DNA of 64,000 nucleotides, from NCBI GenBank assembly GCA_013399115.1, contig VXAA01005193.1, positions 1,113,024-1,177,023 of the forward strand, read 5' to 3'. A program made the translations under genes and the position numbers. This DNA comes from Anseranas semipalmata. Taxonomy: Eukaryota > Chordata > Aves > Anseriformes > Anseranatidae. Of this stretch, positions 35,131 to 46,770 are shown in pieces. Within the stretch, counting starts at the first letter, position 1. Each line of letters opens with the position of its first letter. A model generated the notes under the pieces. That model saw only the letters and a list, made by a program, of their open reading frames with translations. It was not told the DNA's origin and did not search any database.

Positions 35131-38100
35131 AGGAGCTCAGCAGGACCCAAGGAGGGAGAGCATATTGTATGGAGAGGAACACCCCAGGTATGCAGAGCCA
35201 GGCAGGCTTCCCGCCCTTCCCCAGAAGCAAAGAAACGTGCTCGGTTTGTACAGCTGCCACCGGGCAGGTGGGAGAGCGCCGAACGTGCAAAACCAAGAGA
35301 GGCTGCCAGACCACGTACCTGACCTCCTGTCCAGTGCTGCTCCTGAGTGAGGATGACTCTAGGATCTCTGAATCTATGCCATTGCCCAGCTTGACTTCTT
35401 GTATCAGTCACTCGTGAAACTGGTGAGTGTAGTAACCCCTGCTTAAATATAGCTTTTAGAAAATCAACCAGATATTACTTAATTCTTATGCCTGAAAGCT
35501 TTAAAGCTTCATACAGGCTATTCGCAATGTGTGCTGTTCAATTAGATGATCCCTAGTTAAATATTACAGCTCTGCTACTCACCATCTCTGGAAAAAGAAA
35601 AGTTATTAACCACATTTGGTATTTGATACAAGTAATAGCTTTGGTGGTTGTCTGTCTGTCAGTGATGACAACCAGCAATTCCTTCTCCACGTTAATTGTA
35701 ATGGTGATTTCCAGCGTGAAGCCCAGTCAAGGTGATGAATGTTTCCACAGGCACACAAGCAGGGAACCAGGCTGGTCCTGCGGCTGCTTTTTCTGGTCTT
35801 TTTGGGGCAAGGTAGAAATCATTTTGAGTGCAATCGGGTCATCATAAATCATCTTTAATCAGCTTGGCAACATGTTCCAGTAGGCCAGTGAACATTTGGC
35901 ATTTTGGGGGTTGAACCTTATACCACAGCCTTGGTGAGATCACCAACGCTGGTGATACTCTGACGTTAGCTCCTTACGGAGAAGGGACTTGTCATGCACC
36001 CGGTGAAAGAGCCACAGTCCTCAGGGGTGCTTTCGCTGTACGTTGATGTAAAGTTTGACTCATCTCATTCATGAGAGGTTGCTGTCAGCTCTGGGAAAGA
36101 TGAAACAGACTTTTTTAGGGCAGCTTTCCCAAATCCTCTCTCATACTGAACTTCTCAGTCACTGGGAGGGCTGTCATATTTCTCTGCTCTTCAGCTCGGG
36201 AGAAAACAGCTCTGGGCCCAGAGCCATCTCGGCACAGTTTTGCAGCTACAGCTTTCAGAGCATCCACACCTGCCTCTGCGTTACCAGCCCGTCGCTGCTG
36301 GACTGCCATCCAAAGTGCTGGTGACGTGGCTGTGGGGGAAGAAGGGTGGGCGCTGCACAAGCTGGAGGGAGCAGGCTAGAGATGGCCATCAGCTGTGACA
36401 GGTCGCCTTGCCTGCTCTTCCCCACAGTGATGATCTCAGCTTTCCATCTAGCTCAGCCGCTGCACCTTTGGAGGCAGGGAAATTGCTACTTCTGCTGATT
36501 TTGTCTGCCCTGCCAAAGTAGATTTCATGCATGAAAATGCGAGATAGGTTTCTCTCTAGTACTTAGGGATAATCATCCAAGACCTATACTTAAATGACAG
36601 TGTGAGAAATAAAACCACTCAGGGATAACTACCTTTTGAAGGCAGTGCACCCAGTTGTCAGGTGCACATTGATGGTGCTGTTCAAGCAGAGCACGTCTCA
36701 TTTCTTCGGGTGTTCACATCAGTTATAGGATAACCCAAACAGGTCTTTCTGTACTGCCTTTGTGTCACTACACATGAGAAAATGTAAAAGTAAAAAAGAG
36801 CAACGTTGCCCAGCAGTGACGAATAGTATGGAACAGCTCCAACACCCTGGTCATGTAACATCCATCGAGCTGACAGAAACCAGGGTTCCTGCTCTAGACT
36901 AATTATTTTTGCACAGTTAGACATGCCATCTCTAGCACAATCTATTCCTGGTATCTAGCTTGTCTTTTATATATACATGAGCTTAGTAAAGTCCTTATAA
37001 ACAAATTAGGAATGCATTATTAATAACAAAAGTGGTTATGATCTATGGGGCACAGTGCATACTTGCATGCCTGCCCAAAATCCAGAAAAAGGATTATTAG
37101 TCTTACTTAAATAGGTCTCCTTTTTCTCTTTATTCTTTCTGAAATACAATCTGCCTTATAAAAGCTAGCAATTATCCCAGTTCTCTGATTCTTTTCCAAT
37201 TGCCTGGTCCTCATTTGTATCCCTACAAAACATCTGATGTTGATGGAGCTCTTCTGGTGGCACCACATGACATTCACCACTCAGAAACCTGTCAGTGCCT
37301 CTGTACATTCATTTCCCTTGCATTATGCTGTAGACATATATGTTGCTTTACACTGTGTAACCTAACAAGTGAGGACTTTACTGCCTAGGTATGCTTTAAT
37401 ATTGTGACATTAAAGGTTAAACCTTGATTATAGAGTGACAGTGGTCTAGATCTACTTTTCCAAACACTCTATTTTGTAAACTATTTATTTACTTTCTCAT
37501 CAAGACATGAAAAAAGGCTGTTTGTTCTCCTGTCAGATTACTGAAGAATAATTTCTTTGATCCCTTTGTGGTCTCACAAAATGTATGAGATTACAGAATT
37601 CCCTTGCCTATGTTATCATGTATTTGCAGTCTTCTTTTAACCTTCATTGCTAGATGGTTGTGCACAGGGTCAAATTAGCACTTAAACTGTCAAATTCAGC
37701 TTTCCTTTTTTGAAATGAGTTTGAAATGGACTCATCCATGAATCTGAACTGTTGTGAGTTTGCTGTTTATTTGGTGAAGGAGGGCAGCAATTTCTGTCCT
37801 TGATGAACTGCCCTGTTAATCTGTCCAGTTCGGTCACTGATGTATTTCCAGAAGATCCCTCATTGAAAGTCCGTGCAGTAACACCCACTGCTTGCTCAGC
37901 TATGCGCACTGATTTATTAGGTTGCCTCCAAAGCTGTGAATACGATGGTGTCACTTCCACGGAGGTGTTTTGACAGGTACAGCTGACCCAGTGACCCCAA
38001 AACCTTTCTCCTTGCATAACAAGAGCAGCTCTTCCAAACCCAGCCAGCACTAAGTGTCTTGCTTCCCACAACGTGCAAACACCATCATTTTGCCTGAAAT

Positions 38101-38694
38101 GCCCTGTGCCCTTGCTGCATCTGCACTATATCTGCAACTCAGTTGTCATTGCTGCCAAAGGGGCTTGGATTTGAGCTTCAGGGTGTGCAGGGCAGGGCTG
38201 GGACTGCGTAGGCAGATAATAGCAAGTTTATTGTCATCGCATTCCTCTAATGTGTGTGCTCATTCAGAGAGGTACACAAAAAGCTCTTTGTGTGTGCAGA
38301 TCGGTTGATTCCAATTGTTTTCTCACAAAAGAAAATGATACCTGTGTGGGACGGCCAACAGCCATTTCCCTGATGCAGTTACCATTGAGAAATATTTTTC
38401 GGATGGACTCTCAGCCCCCCAGAGCAGGTTGTCCTGCTGTGTATGAATCCAACATCTGCAGGGGATCAGACCTGGTACGTTTTACTATTTTTTTTTTTTT
38501 TAGAAACAACTCCAAGAGCTAGATGGAAATGATAGCGACTGGCTAACAGCAGTAATCATCAGGAGTCTCAATCCAGATCCTTTTTGCTAGGAACTGATCA
38601 GATCCATGGTGAAAAATGGTTCTGTCTCCAAAGCACTCATGGACATCGTCTGCCAGAGCTTACCAGCCTGCTGGAGAGCTGCCAGGTCCAGCAG
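35131..38694. other. Unique non-coding DNA, no gene recognised
   Basis: A 7-bp perfect inverted repeat (TTGGTGA, two bases, TCACCAA) lies at 35931-35946. T14 lies at 38488-38501. Frames of up to 129 codons occur on both strands without a recognised motif. Confidence 0.5.
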
Positions 38695-39340
38695 ATGACT
38701 AAAGGTGTCAAAGGAGCACTTAAGGGGAGAAACAATTGAAGAAAACAAAAGAAATTATTTGCATCTGTGTTTATGGTAGAGGAGCTCAGGGAGGCTTCTA
38801 CGGCAGAGTTATTTTATAGAGGAGCTGAGCTGAACCCTCTCAGAGTCAAATGCAGGGAAACTTTTAGAACAAACTGATGCAAAGAGCAGTAACAAATCAC
38901 CACAGACAGCCTTCACCCAGCCCTTAAAAGGCATGTAAATACAATACTGTTGAACTATGGATTTGGGGATATAACCCGCTGCTTAAATTGGTCTTGATGC
39001 CAGAAGAACTGAAAGCAGGAACCATGGCACCATTTTCAAGGCCAGAACTCAAGGGGTGATGTGAGAAACCATAAACCAGCATTTCTGTTGCCTGTGCCAT
39101 TAGATGTGAATGGTGCAGAGGAGAGGAACTACCATGGTTTTTGCAGAGGGAAGCCATACCTCGGTTACCTGTGGGAACTCTTGGAAGCAATCCCCATCCC
39201 AGGAGCTGTTGAAAGCTTGTCTGGACCTAGCCAGCCCCGAGCACCTTGATCCAAGCTGTCCCTACTTTCAGTGGGGAACAGGGCTGGACAATCTCCAGAG
39301 GTCCCTTCATACCTAAATAGGACTGTGATTCCGTAGTCAC
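38695..39340 (+). repeat. CR1 LINE relic, internally deleted or composite
   Basis: The left part follows the middle of an old CR1/L3-type element: GGTGTCAAAGGAGCACTTAA, ATTATTTGCATCTGTGTTTA, GGTAGAGGAGCTCAGGG, then GCAGTAACAAATCACCA and, near 39132, CATGGTTTTTGCAGAGGGAA followed by GCC. From about 39165 the text jumps to the CR1 3' end (GGGGAACAGGGCTGGACAAT, CTCCAGAGGTCCCTTCATAC, CTAAATAGGACTGTGATTCC). The rest of the reverse-transcriptase region is absent. Either one copy lost its middle, or a second short CR1 3' fragment was inserted. It is inactive. Confidence 0.7.
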
Positions 39341-39769
39341 AAATGATGGGAAAAATGCACGAATACTGTACCATAATTGAATGCAGTATTCATTGCCACA
39401 GGACACCTTTCTGTTCAAAAGCAGAAATGGTTTTAAAGATACAAGGCATATTAACTGAAGAAAGATCTGTCAATGGTAAAACACAATGATTTGGTTTCAA
39501 CCTCTAGCACTGGAAATCCCTGCAATTTAATTTATAGGAAGCTGAAAGCAGATACTGCAGAAAGCTCACTCTTGTGCTTCTTCTGTTTGCTACGCACAGT
39601 CTCTGAACTCCCACTACAGGTTACTGGAAGGGTTACAGCACTAAGTGGGCATTATTCTGACCAGCGTGGCTGTTCTCATGTACAAAACCAACACAATGAA
39701 TTGAGTGGTGCATGTAGGGGTGTAGGGGCGGGAAACAAGGCAGAGGCAAGACCAGTGTGAAGCAATGCT
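39341..39769. other. Unique non-coding DNA, no gene recognised
   Basis: One frame of 95 codons (39473-39760) is not recognisable. No repeat was seen. Confidence 0.5.
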
Positions 39770-40035
39770 TGTGGAAGCTAATTGTCTTCAATTAGCCTTT
39801 CAACTTTGATTTAGGATGGACTGCTACTGCCAAAAAATGCCTCCTGAATATTCATTTAAATTAACTTGCCTTGACCTGGTTTTGTCTCGCTGGGGTTTGT
39901 TTCCTCTGAATGCTTGCACAGGGTAGTTATTGTGGCATGGAGGGCTGTGAATGGGGCTGCCAGCGCTGTGTGCTCAGCTATTCGTGAACAAGAAACTTTG
40001 GATTTATGCACACGAGTGTTTATGTCAGGAGCATC
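39770..40035. promoter_or_regulatory. Enhancer-like block with inverted homeodomain sites
   Basis: An 8-bp perfect inverted repeat, GCTAATTG, four bases TCTT, CAATTAGC, spans 39777-39796. Each arm is a TAATT/AATTA homeodomain core. AACTTTGAT (TCF/LEF-like), AATATTCATTTAAATTAA and GATTTATG follow within 250 bases. The sequence is repeat-free. It looks like a homeodomain-bound enhancer, but this is inference. Confidence 0.3.
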
Positions 40036-42814
40036 AAGCAGGAAACTGGTGCAGTGTGGCTTTGTTGAACGGTCTCAGTAAGAGAGCTTGACTTGCAGGG
40101 AGTTGTTAGTGGCCCAATAGGGACTGAAAACAGAAAGCTGTGAACATTGTTTGATGTCTAAAAACAAACAAAATGAAAGAATACATGAAAATATACAGTC
40201 AAGGGAGAACAGACTAAACAAATAAGCCCTCATTGACTGCAAATCATTTGCTCATTTCTTCCCAGAAGGTTGAATTGTGCCTTTCTCACAGTCCATCAAA
40301 CGTTTTGGAAAGCAAGAGACTCTGTAGTGTCCAAACTGTGGTGTCACACGCATCTCAAGTTCATGCACCCACTTCTTCACCAACTTCTTCAGCATCCCTG
40401 CAGAAAGTCCATGAGCTGGCTCAGCACCAGGGTCAGAAAAGCTGACGCACATGGACGGATGTGTCCCCAGAGCCGAGACATGGCAAATTCACTGAATGGC
40501 CTTGGAAACCCTGTGCTTTAGATGCTCAAAGCTGACATTTTTCCTTCCCTACACCAGTCTGCCTATCGTGTCAGACTGCTTCAGTCCAAATAAACCAGGG
40601 TCATAAGGTCCCATCTATCACCCCTTAAAAAGCAAAGCTCAAAGAGCCCTGGCAGTGGATAAAGCCCTCCTAGCTCCTACCCAAGTGGTAATGGTTAAAC
40701 CTGACTGCCCTGCACAACTTCACGTGTGGCATTTACAGCTCCCAAGTCACTGGAAACCTACATATCTATTCAGGGCACATTCTGTTCCTCCACAAATCAT
40801 CCACACATTTTCTTCCCTCCATAAATGCTGTGATAACAGCTGAAAAGTGAGAGAAAAATAAAGCTGTGTGATATATGCGAAATGCAAAATGGTTGCTCTG
40901 TTCTGGCACCATTTGTACATTCATTTTTCCCCATCACGCAAAAGAAGGAGGGTCATGAATAGAACAAGGAAAGGACTGTAAGGGGGGGTGATGCCTTGTA
41001 TTAGGTTAGTTGGTACAGTTAGTCTCACTGTGACAGTGGACTCTTTTAGCCATATTTGTATTGAAAACCCATCTTTGGAAAATACAGCTCAGAAATTCAG
41101 AGATAATTAAAAAATGGAGGTATGCAGACCGACAGAGCTGCCACTAGGGCTTCTTGCCTTCCTGAATCCCAGCACAAGGGCTGGTTTCCTGACCAGCACA
41201 CAGGCAGAAAGCAACACCAGCTGGAGGATGAACAGGATTCAGGTTGAGGGGAAAACCTGCCGCGGGAGAGAGCTCGTAGTTCAGAGCCTGGTCCTGACGG
41301 GTGCAACACAAGGTGAGGGACAGGCCAGCAGCAGTTGGGAGAAAAGGAAAGAAAAGAAAATGAACATCAAAATCACTGTTACTAGTGAGGCTCATCATTC
41401 CCTGTCTTTTGAGGGAGTGGAAGTGTGGTCTCTGCTCAGAATAGCCATCAAAAAGTGCTATTCAAGATGGAAAAGGGTACAATGGCTCCCTCCTGGCCAG
41501 CCCAAAGTCACTGCATGCCTCCTGCCCCGGGAGACCCTGCGACCTGTCTGCCTTCCCAGGGACAGGTGTTCGTGCCAGCTGTGGGAGAGGTCTCTTTTTT
41601 TGTGTGGTCATGCACTCAACTCAAGTGCGTCGACACCTGGTGCTTTGTAGAGCAGCAGGGGAACAGCAGTCGCCAACTGCTTCATTGAGAAATGAAACCT
41701 GCAGCATCAGAGACACGAACCCCAAGCACTTGTGTGGCTCTTCATGATTTAGCACAAGCCTTTCAAGGGTCTCTTGAAGGCCAGGGAGAGGATACGCTTA
41801 GGCATCAAGGGGCTGACCTGGAGGCACCCAGAGCTGAAACTCTTCCACGGCTGTGCGTACACACACATGCTTATGTGCACGTGCGTGCATTTATTTTTGC
41901 ATTAATTCCCTTTTATACCATATGCTTATGGAGGAGTAACAGGATGAATCTGTATTACAGTAACAGCATGGGATTAAGAACTGTAGACTCACTTTCTTTA
42001 TCCACCATATATGAAAGTCTCCTTGTCCCATCCCCTATCCATAGGTGTGGATAAACTTTCCTTATCCTTCTGAAGATTTATCTATTTAATTGTAATGGCA
42101 TCTGTCCTAGGAATGTTCCTATTTATCCTATCAGTAAAGCCAACTCCAAAATCCCTCAGGGATTAGAATTCATTCATACTGGGGTAGGAAAGAAATTTAT
42201 GCTTTGTGCAAGCAGTTCAAACTAGATAATATCAGATCTGGCTGTCAGACCTCTAACACATGACTGAGAATAATAATAATAATGAGAAAGCATATTGCAC
42301 GTTGTCTATGATCCAACCAAAACAGTCCCCAGCCTCTTTCGCTATGCTCGGCGGCTTCAGCCAGGGCTGCAGTGGTTTGATCAGGGAGAGGATGATGGTG
42401 GCCCCTGCGGTGGAGCACTGTGGGGCTGGGCTCATTAACATGCTGAGAAAGCCCCATCCTAAGATGGAAAGTACCACCAAAGGCTCATTTTAATGCTCCA
42501 TAGTTGAATAAGCCTGCAAACAAAAAATATATCATTATCTGGGCACATCTTGTAATTCTTGTTCAAGCATTTTGCATAATTTGCTGCTTCTTTCAACTTT
42601 TCTGTTCCCCATGTGGCAATGTTTGACAAAGGGGAAATAGTAAGCTATCTATTCTTGGAACATTTTCCATTGCTTATTGTCATGTGGGTTCAGGCCAGAC
42701 TCTAATTCAAAGGAGAAAAAACACATACAATCAGGAGTATGAATAGGACTGTCTAGTGGAAATCAATACAGCTTTTAGTAGCGGTTTGGTAAATGCGTCG
42801 TTACCTCTCTCACC
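40036..42814. other. Unique non-coding DNA, no gene recognised
   Basis: A 178-codon plus-strand frame lies at 41114-41650 but is overlapped by open frames on both strands and has no known domain. A CA/TG-rich stretch lies at 41853-41891 and (AAT)n at 42269-42283. Confidence 0.5.
41853..41891. repeat. Irregular CA/TG-rich stretch
   Basis: TGTGCGTACACACACATGC followed by TTATGTGCACGTGCGTGC: alternating purine-pyrimidine sequence with a CACGTG E-box inside (about 41879). It is a simple repeat relic. Confidence 0.6.
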
Positions 42815-42870
42815 TAGAGCTGGGGGTGGGAAGGGACCTTCAGGTGAAGCCAGATGAGTCAAAGATGAGT
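42815..42870 (-). repeat. Possible CR1 3' end fragment, antisense
   Basis: GGGGGTGGGAAGGGACCTTC followed by AGGTGAAGCCAGATGAGTC resembles the reverse complement of the avian CR1 terminus ('ggttgggaagggacctcaaggatcatccagttcc'). It is short and the match fades on both sides, so chance is possible. Confidence 0.3.
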
Positions 42871-45800
42871 CTCATTAAATACAGCTTGAGTACACTTTCA
42901 CCACTTACCACTTAGAAATGATGAAAGAAAAGCAAGGAAATGCATGAGAAATGTCTTTCCTGTACCTGCGTGCTTGTGTGGTAATAGGATGCATATCTGG
43001 GGCAGCAACATCTCAAAACGGCCAATTAAGACCACTTGGGACTTATTATACGATATAAGCCTTTGCTCTGAAGTTTCCCAGTTGTTTGTAACTACCAAGA
43101 GCAGCCCTGCGCTGCCATTCCTGGGCACACAGAAAAGCAGGGCTTGCATTCTGCATGCAGATCTGCCTCTGCCCTCCCACGAGCAGCCATACCCCGTCAG
43201 CTGAATGGAGAAGCTTCCGCACCTTGCAAGGGCAAAGGTATCCAGTTCAGTGGGTAAAAACACGGGTAAGGTCTGACACGCAGAATTTTGTATGCATTTT
43301 TTGAATGTCAAAGATATAGAGAGAGGTGATCTGTTTAAAGAAGCAATTCGTGATTTTTGTGCTCACCAGAGAACAGTGATTTTCTTTTCCCCTCAAAAAA
43401 AAAAATCAAAACCAAACCAGCATTAATATTCAAGCTTAAACACTAAAACATTTGTTGCCTAAAAGTAAGTAAAAACATCAGTGACTAATTCCAGTCATAA
43501 ACACATCGCAGCATCATCCATTTTTCTCAGATTAATGCAACTGTACCTTTCGTATGTGAGCAATAAATGCTAATAAAACCATGCTGGGGGGAATGAGGGT
43601 GCCTTACCTCATGTATAGACACTCAGTCATTTGCAGAAGATGCCAAGGCATTACTGGAGCATATCACCGTTGTTTTACGCTGGCAGAAACAGGGCGGTAG
43701 CAGCCGTGCCATGGCTTGCAGGCAGGGAGTCCCTTGTGTCATGGCTCAGCGGCAACTCACCTCTAAGGGAGGCAGCCTGCTGCGTCTGGGAATCGGCCAC
43801 TTGCTGTGCTCTTGGAGCATCTTCCTGGGCCACGCACACCTTGGGGACAAAGCCTGGCTCCTCCAGGGACAGGCAATGCAAGGAACGAGCAGGTATACCT
43901 GGGAGGTGATCCCAGCCCAGTCAAGGGGTATTTACCTTCTTGCTTTTGTGCTTTCGTGCGATGGAGAGGTTATGGCTGAGCTCATTGCTTGCACTTGAGA
44001 GGTTGCAAGGGGGACATAGATGTTGCAGCAAATCTATGTGATTATGAGGGCATTTGTAACGTGGCTTGGGCTGATGTTTTGGAAAGAATCTTGTCTCCGC
44101 AGTGTTGGAGGAAATCAGCTTTGGGTATTTGTTTTACAGCCTGCAAATGCTCTGGGATCTTCCATGAAGTGTTAATTAGAGGAAGGTGGCACTGGGTTTA
44201 TTTGCATCCTAGATGTTGTGGCATATCCATTTGACAAAGAGAGAGAGAAAAGAAAAATTGCTTGGGCTACCACTGGGTTTGTCTGTGCCTGAGAAGCCTC
44301 ATCAGACCAAGGCAAAATCCCCGTGTGGTGGTGCAGAGCAATGATGGTCGGGTTGGTCTTCTCCAGGCAGGACACCAGGGCTTGTCCTGGGGAGCACCAC
44401 TGCGCTGCTGAAATGGCCTAGTAGTGAATGGAAGTAGATAAACTCACCTGCTGAGTCTATACGAGAAGTCTGCTAACCCTGTATTCCCTAAATTGAAGGT
44501 GGATAATCTACTTTATTCTGTTTGCCCTCAGCTGCACACAGGTTTATTGCGAGGGAAGCAGCCTTTCCTCTGGAGCAGAGTGCAATCACGGCGAGGTTGT
44601 CCCCACGCCACCACTGGCTCTGAGGCAGTACCAGAGCCACGCAGGCTGCCAGAGCCACTAAAGCGAGCAGAGCTGCCTGCAGCAACGCTGGGGCTATGCT
44701 GCACCTCCTGTTTCTGCCAGGGGGGCCAGACAGGCTCGAGCATGCCGCCCTGTTCCTGAGGAGTCCACGTCTGGTGGCAGACAGAGCTGCAAAACAGATG
44801 TCCCCTCGGAAAGTAGCTTCTTGCTTCCCTGACAAAGCCTTATGTGTCTTTCCTATACATTTGCTTGAAAAGTCACCCTATGGTTTGCTGTCCTGCCAGA
44901 GGAGGGGCAGAAACGGGCCCTGTCTTACCCCTGGCAGTGTCTGTACCCAGAGCTTGCAGCAGTCCTGCAGCACCCCCCTGCTAGCAGAGGGGCAGGACGG
45001 TGGGATGCAGGCAGAGAGGTCCTAATATTGGCATCCTGATCCTCTCTCCTGGCCAGTGCTCAGCTACTCTTACTGTAAAGGTTGCTCTTAATTTTCCTTC
45101 CTTAGCACCAGTTCTTTCCTTTTGTTTTATTCTCTTATGTGGGAGTGATTAATTCCCCTTTGCTCAAGGCTTCTGTTGAGAAGTGTTTACAATCTCCCAT
45201 CAAGTCTCTCTCCTCACCCCTTGCAATCACTCTAAGATGCACGATTCACATTTCACAGGTCTGTCTTCTTCTTCTCCTTCTCATGTCTCTCTTCATTCCT
45301 TGTTGCCTAGGCATTTTTCTCTTTGCCCTTCTTAGCATTTTTTTAATATAATTTTTGGCATATTTTTGTGAAGAGAGACAAAACCAGAAAAACAGGATCA
45401 TGGAACACCCTTGTCAGCCATGGTCCCACCCTGTAGTTCATCATCTTCCACCTTGAGCAGCTCTGACGGGGTCTCCATGCTCCTGTTGTGACACACTGGC
45501 ACGTGCTCTGCAGGGCATACCGAGGACCTGCTGGTCCCTCTAACTACAAATTGCACTTAACTCAAGAAGAATATCTGTTTTAACTCTTTGCATTGTAGGA
45601 CTAAGCTAGAAAAAGTAAATCTGACTTTTGCCCAGGACATCTGTGTTAATTATTCTAATTGCTTACTTTCATGCTTTACCTACCCAAGGAATTGCATTAG
45701 CTTTCGGTTTGGATGATTTTATTTATTTATTTTCTTCTAATTTATCCTGTGTAATAATATGACAACAGTGATTTCAAAGAAGTATTCAAAAATCCCATTT

Positions 45801-46559
45801 CAACTTCCATTACACATTTCAAATCTGGCTTGAGACAGATTGTGATGATCATGGAGAAGAACTGAAGACAGGCAGACTTGACCCAAAATAGAGGCGAATA
45901 CTATATCAGTAAGCCATGACAGGTGAATAAACAGTGGAGTAATATAAATTATCAAAAGAAGCGAGGACGGTAATCATAACTGTCACTGCTGATATCAATT
46001 TCATATCAAAGAACCACTGTTCCCTGGAGAGATAGGAACAGCCATAAAGTAATAAAAGAACAGTATGAAAGGACTGTACACTTAGCCGGGGGAAGCAGCC
46101 GATGGGCTCAATGTCTCCTTAGAGTCTTCTGCAATAAAGTCCAACAATGTCTCAAGGGGGTCTGTGATGGGCAAGAGATCCCCATGTGCTGCTTGGAATG
46201 GACTTTGTGAGATTCACAGGGGCAACAAAATGAGAGGCAGTGTTCAGTTTTGCTTTCTCCCCTCCTGGCTCTGGATTAGCTGTCCTGAACCCACGAAGCC
46301 AGAGGTACCTCCTTGTTTAGGGATGGGCTGGATTCCATGATTCAAATGCCTTTTTACCTTTTATCACACGCCTCAAGCCAAAAAGGGGGCAAAATGCTCT
46401 TGTATTGCAGGGGTCATGTTTGATAGTTGTGATGGGGTTTGGATGTGCTTGTTATTTGTCTGGAACCCTTTAGATATGCTGTTTTCCCGCACAGTCTACA
46501 GCCTTTTGACCCACTCCGCTTGGTGGTCCATGTCTGATAGCAGACTTCGGCTTTATATC
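42871..46559. other. Unique non-coding DNA, no gene recognised
   Basis: A short A run lies at 43395-43405. GC-rich parts at 43660-43900 and 44530-45010 hold many overlapping short frames. A local threefold repetition of AGAGCCAC lies near 44630-44660. No repeat family, RNA gene or recognisable protein was found. Confidence 0.5.
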
Positions 46560-46770
46560 ATAAGGAGCAAACACATTAATAGAAAATGATCACATTTATT
46601 GAAGAGATGCCTGAAATAATGCCCTGCACAAATTACAGCTGGGTGATCATGACTGACAGTAATAACTGAACAAGGGAAAAAAGGCTGAAATCAGCTTTAT
46701 CTGAATTACATTTGAATTCATGTGCATTTGCTAAAGCAAATCCTGTGCACTTTTGGCTGTATTAATTCAA
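46560..46770. promoter_or_regulatory. AT-rich conserved-looking non-coding block
   Basis: Repeat-free, AT-rich and without long frames. It contains ACACATTAATAG, TGATCACATTTATTG, ACAAATTACAGCTG (an E-box CAGCTG next to an AATTA core), AGTAATAACTG and GTATTAATTC. The motif density resembles vertebrate conserved non-coding elements. No conservation data are available here. Confidence 0.25.

Noticed and set aside
41114..41650. 178-codon plus-strand frame
   Set aside because: Mixed composition without motifs, with antisense overlap; likely chance.
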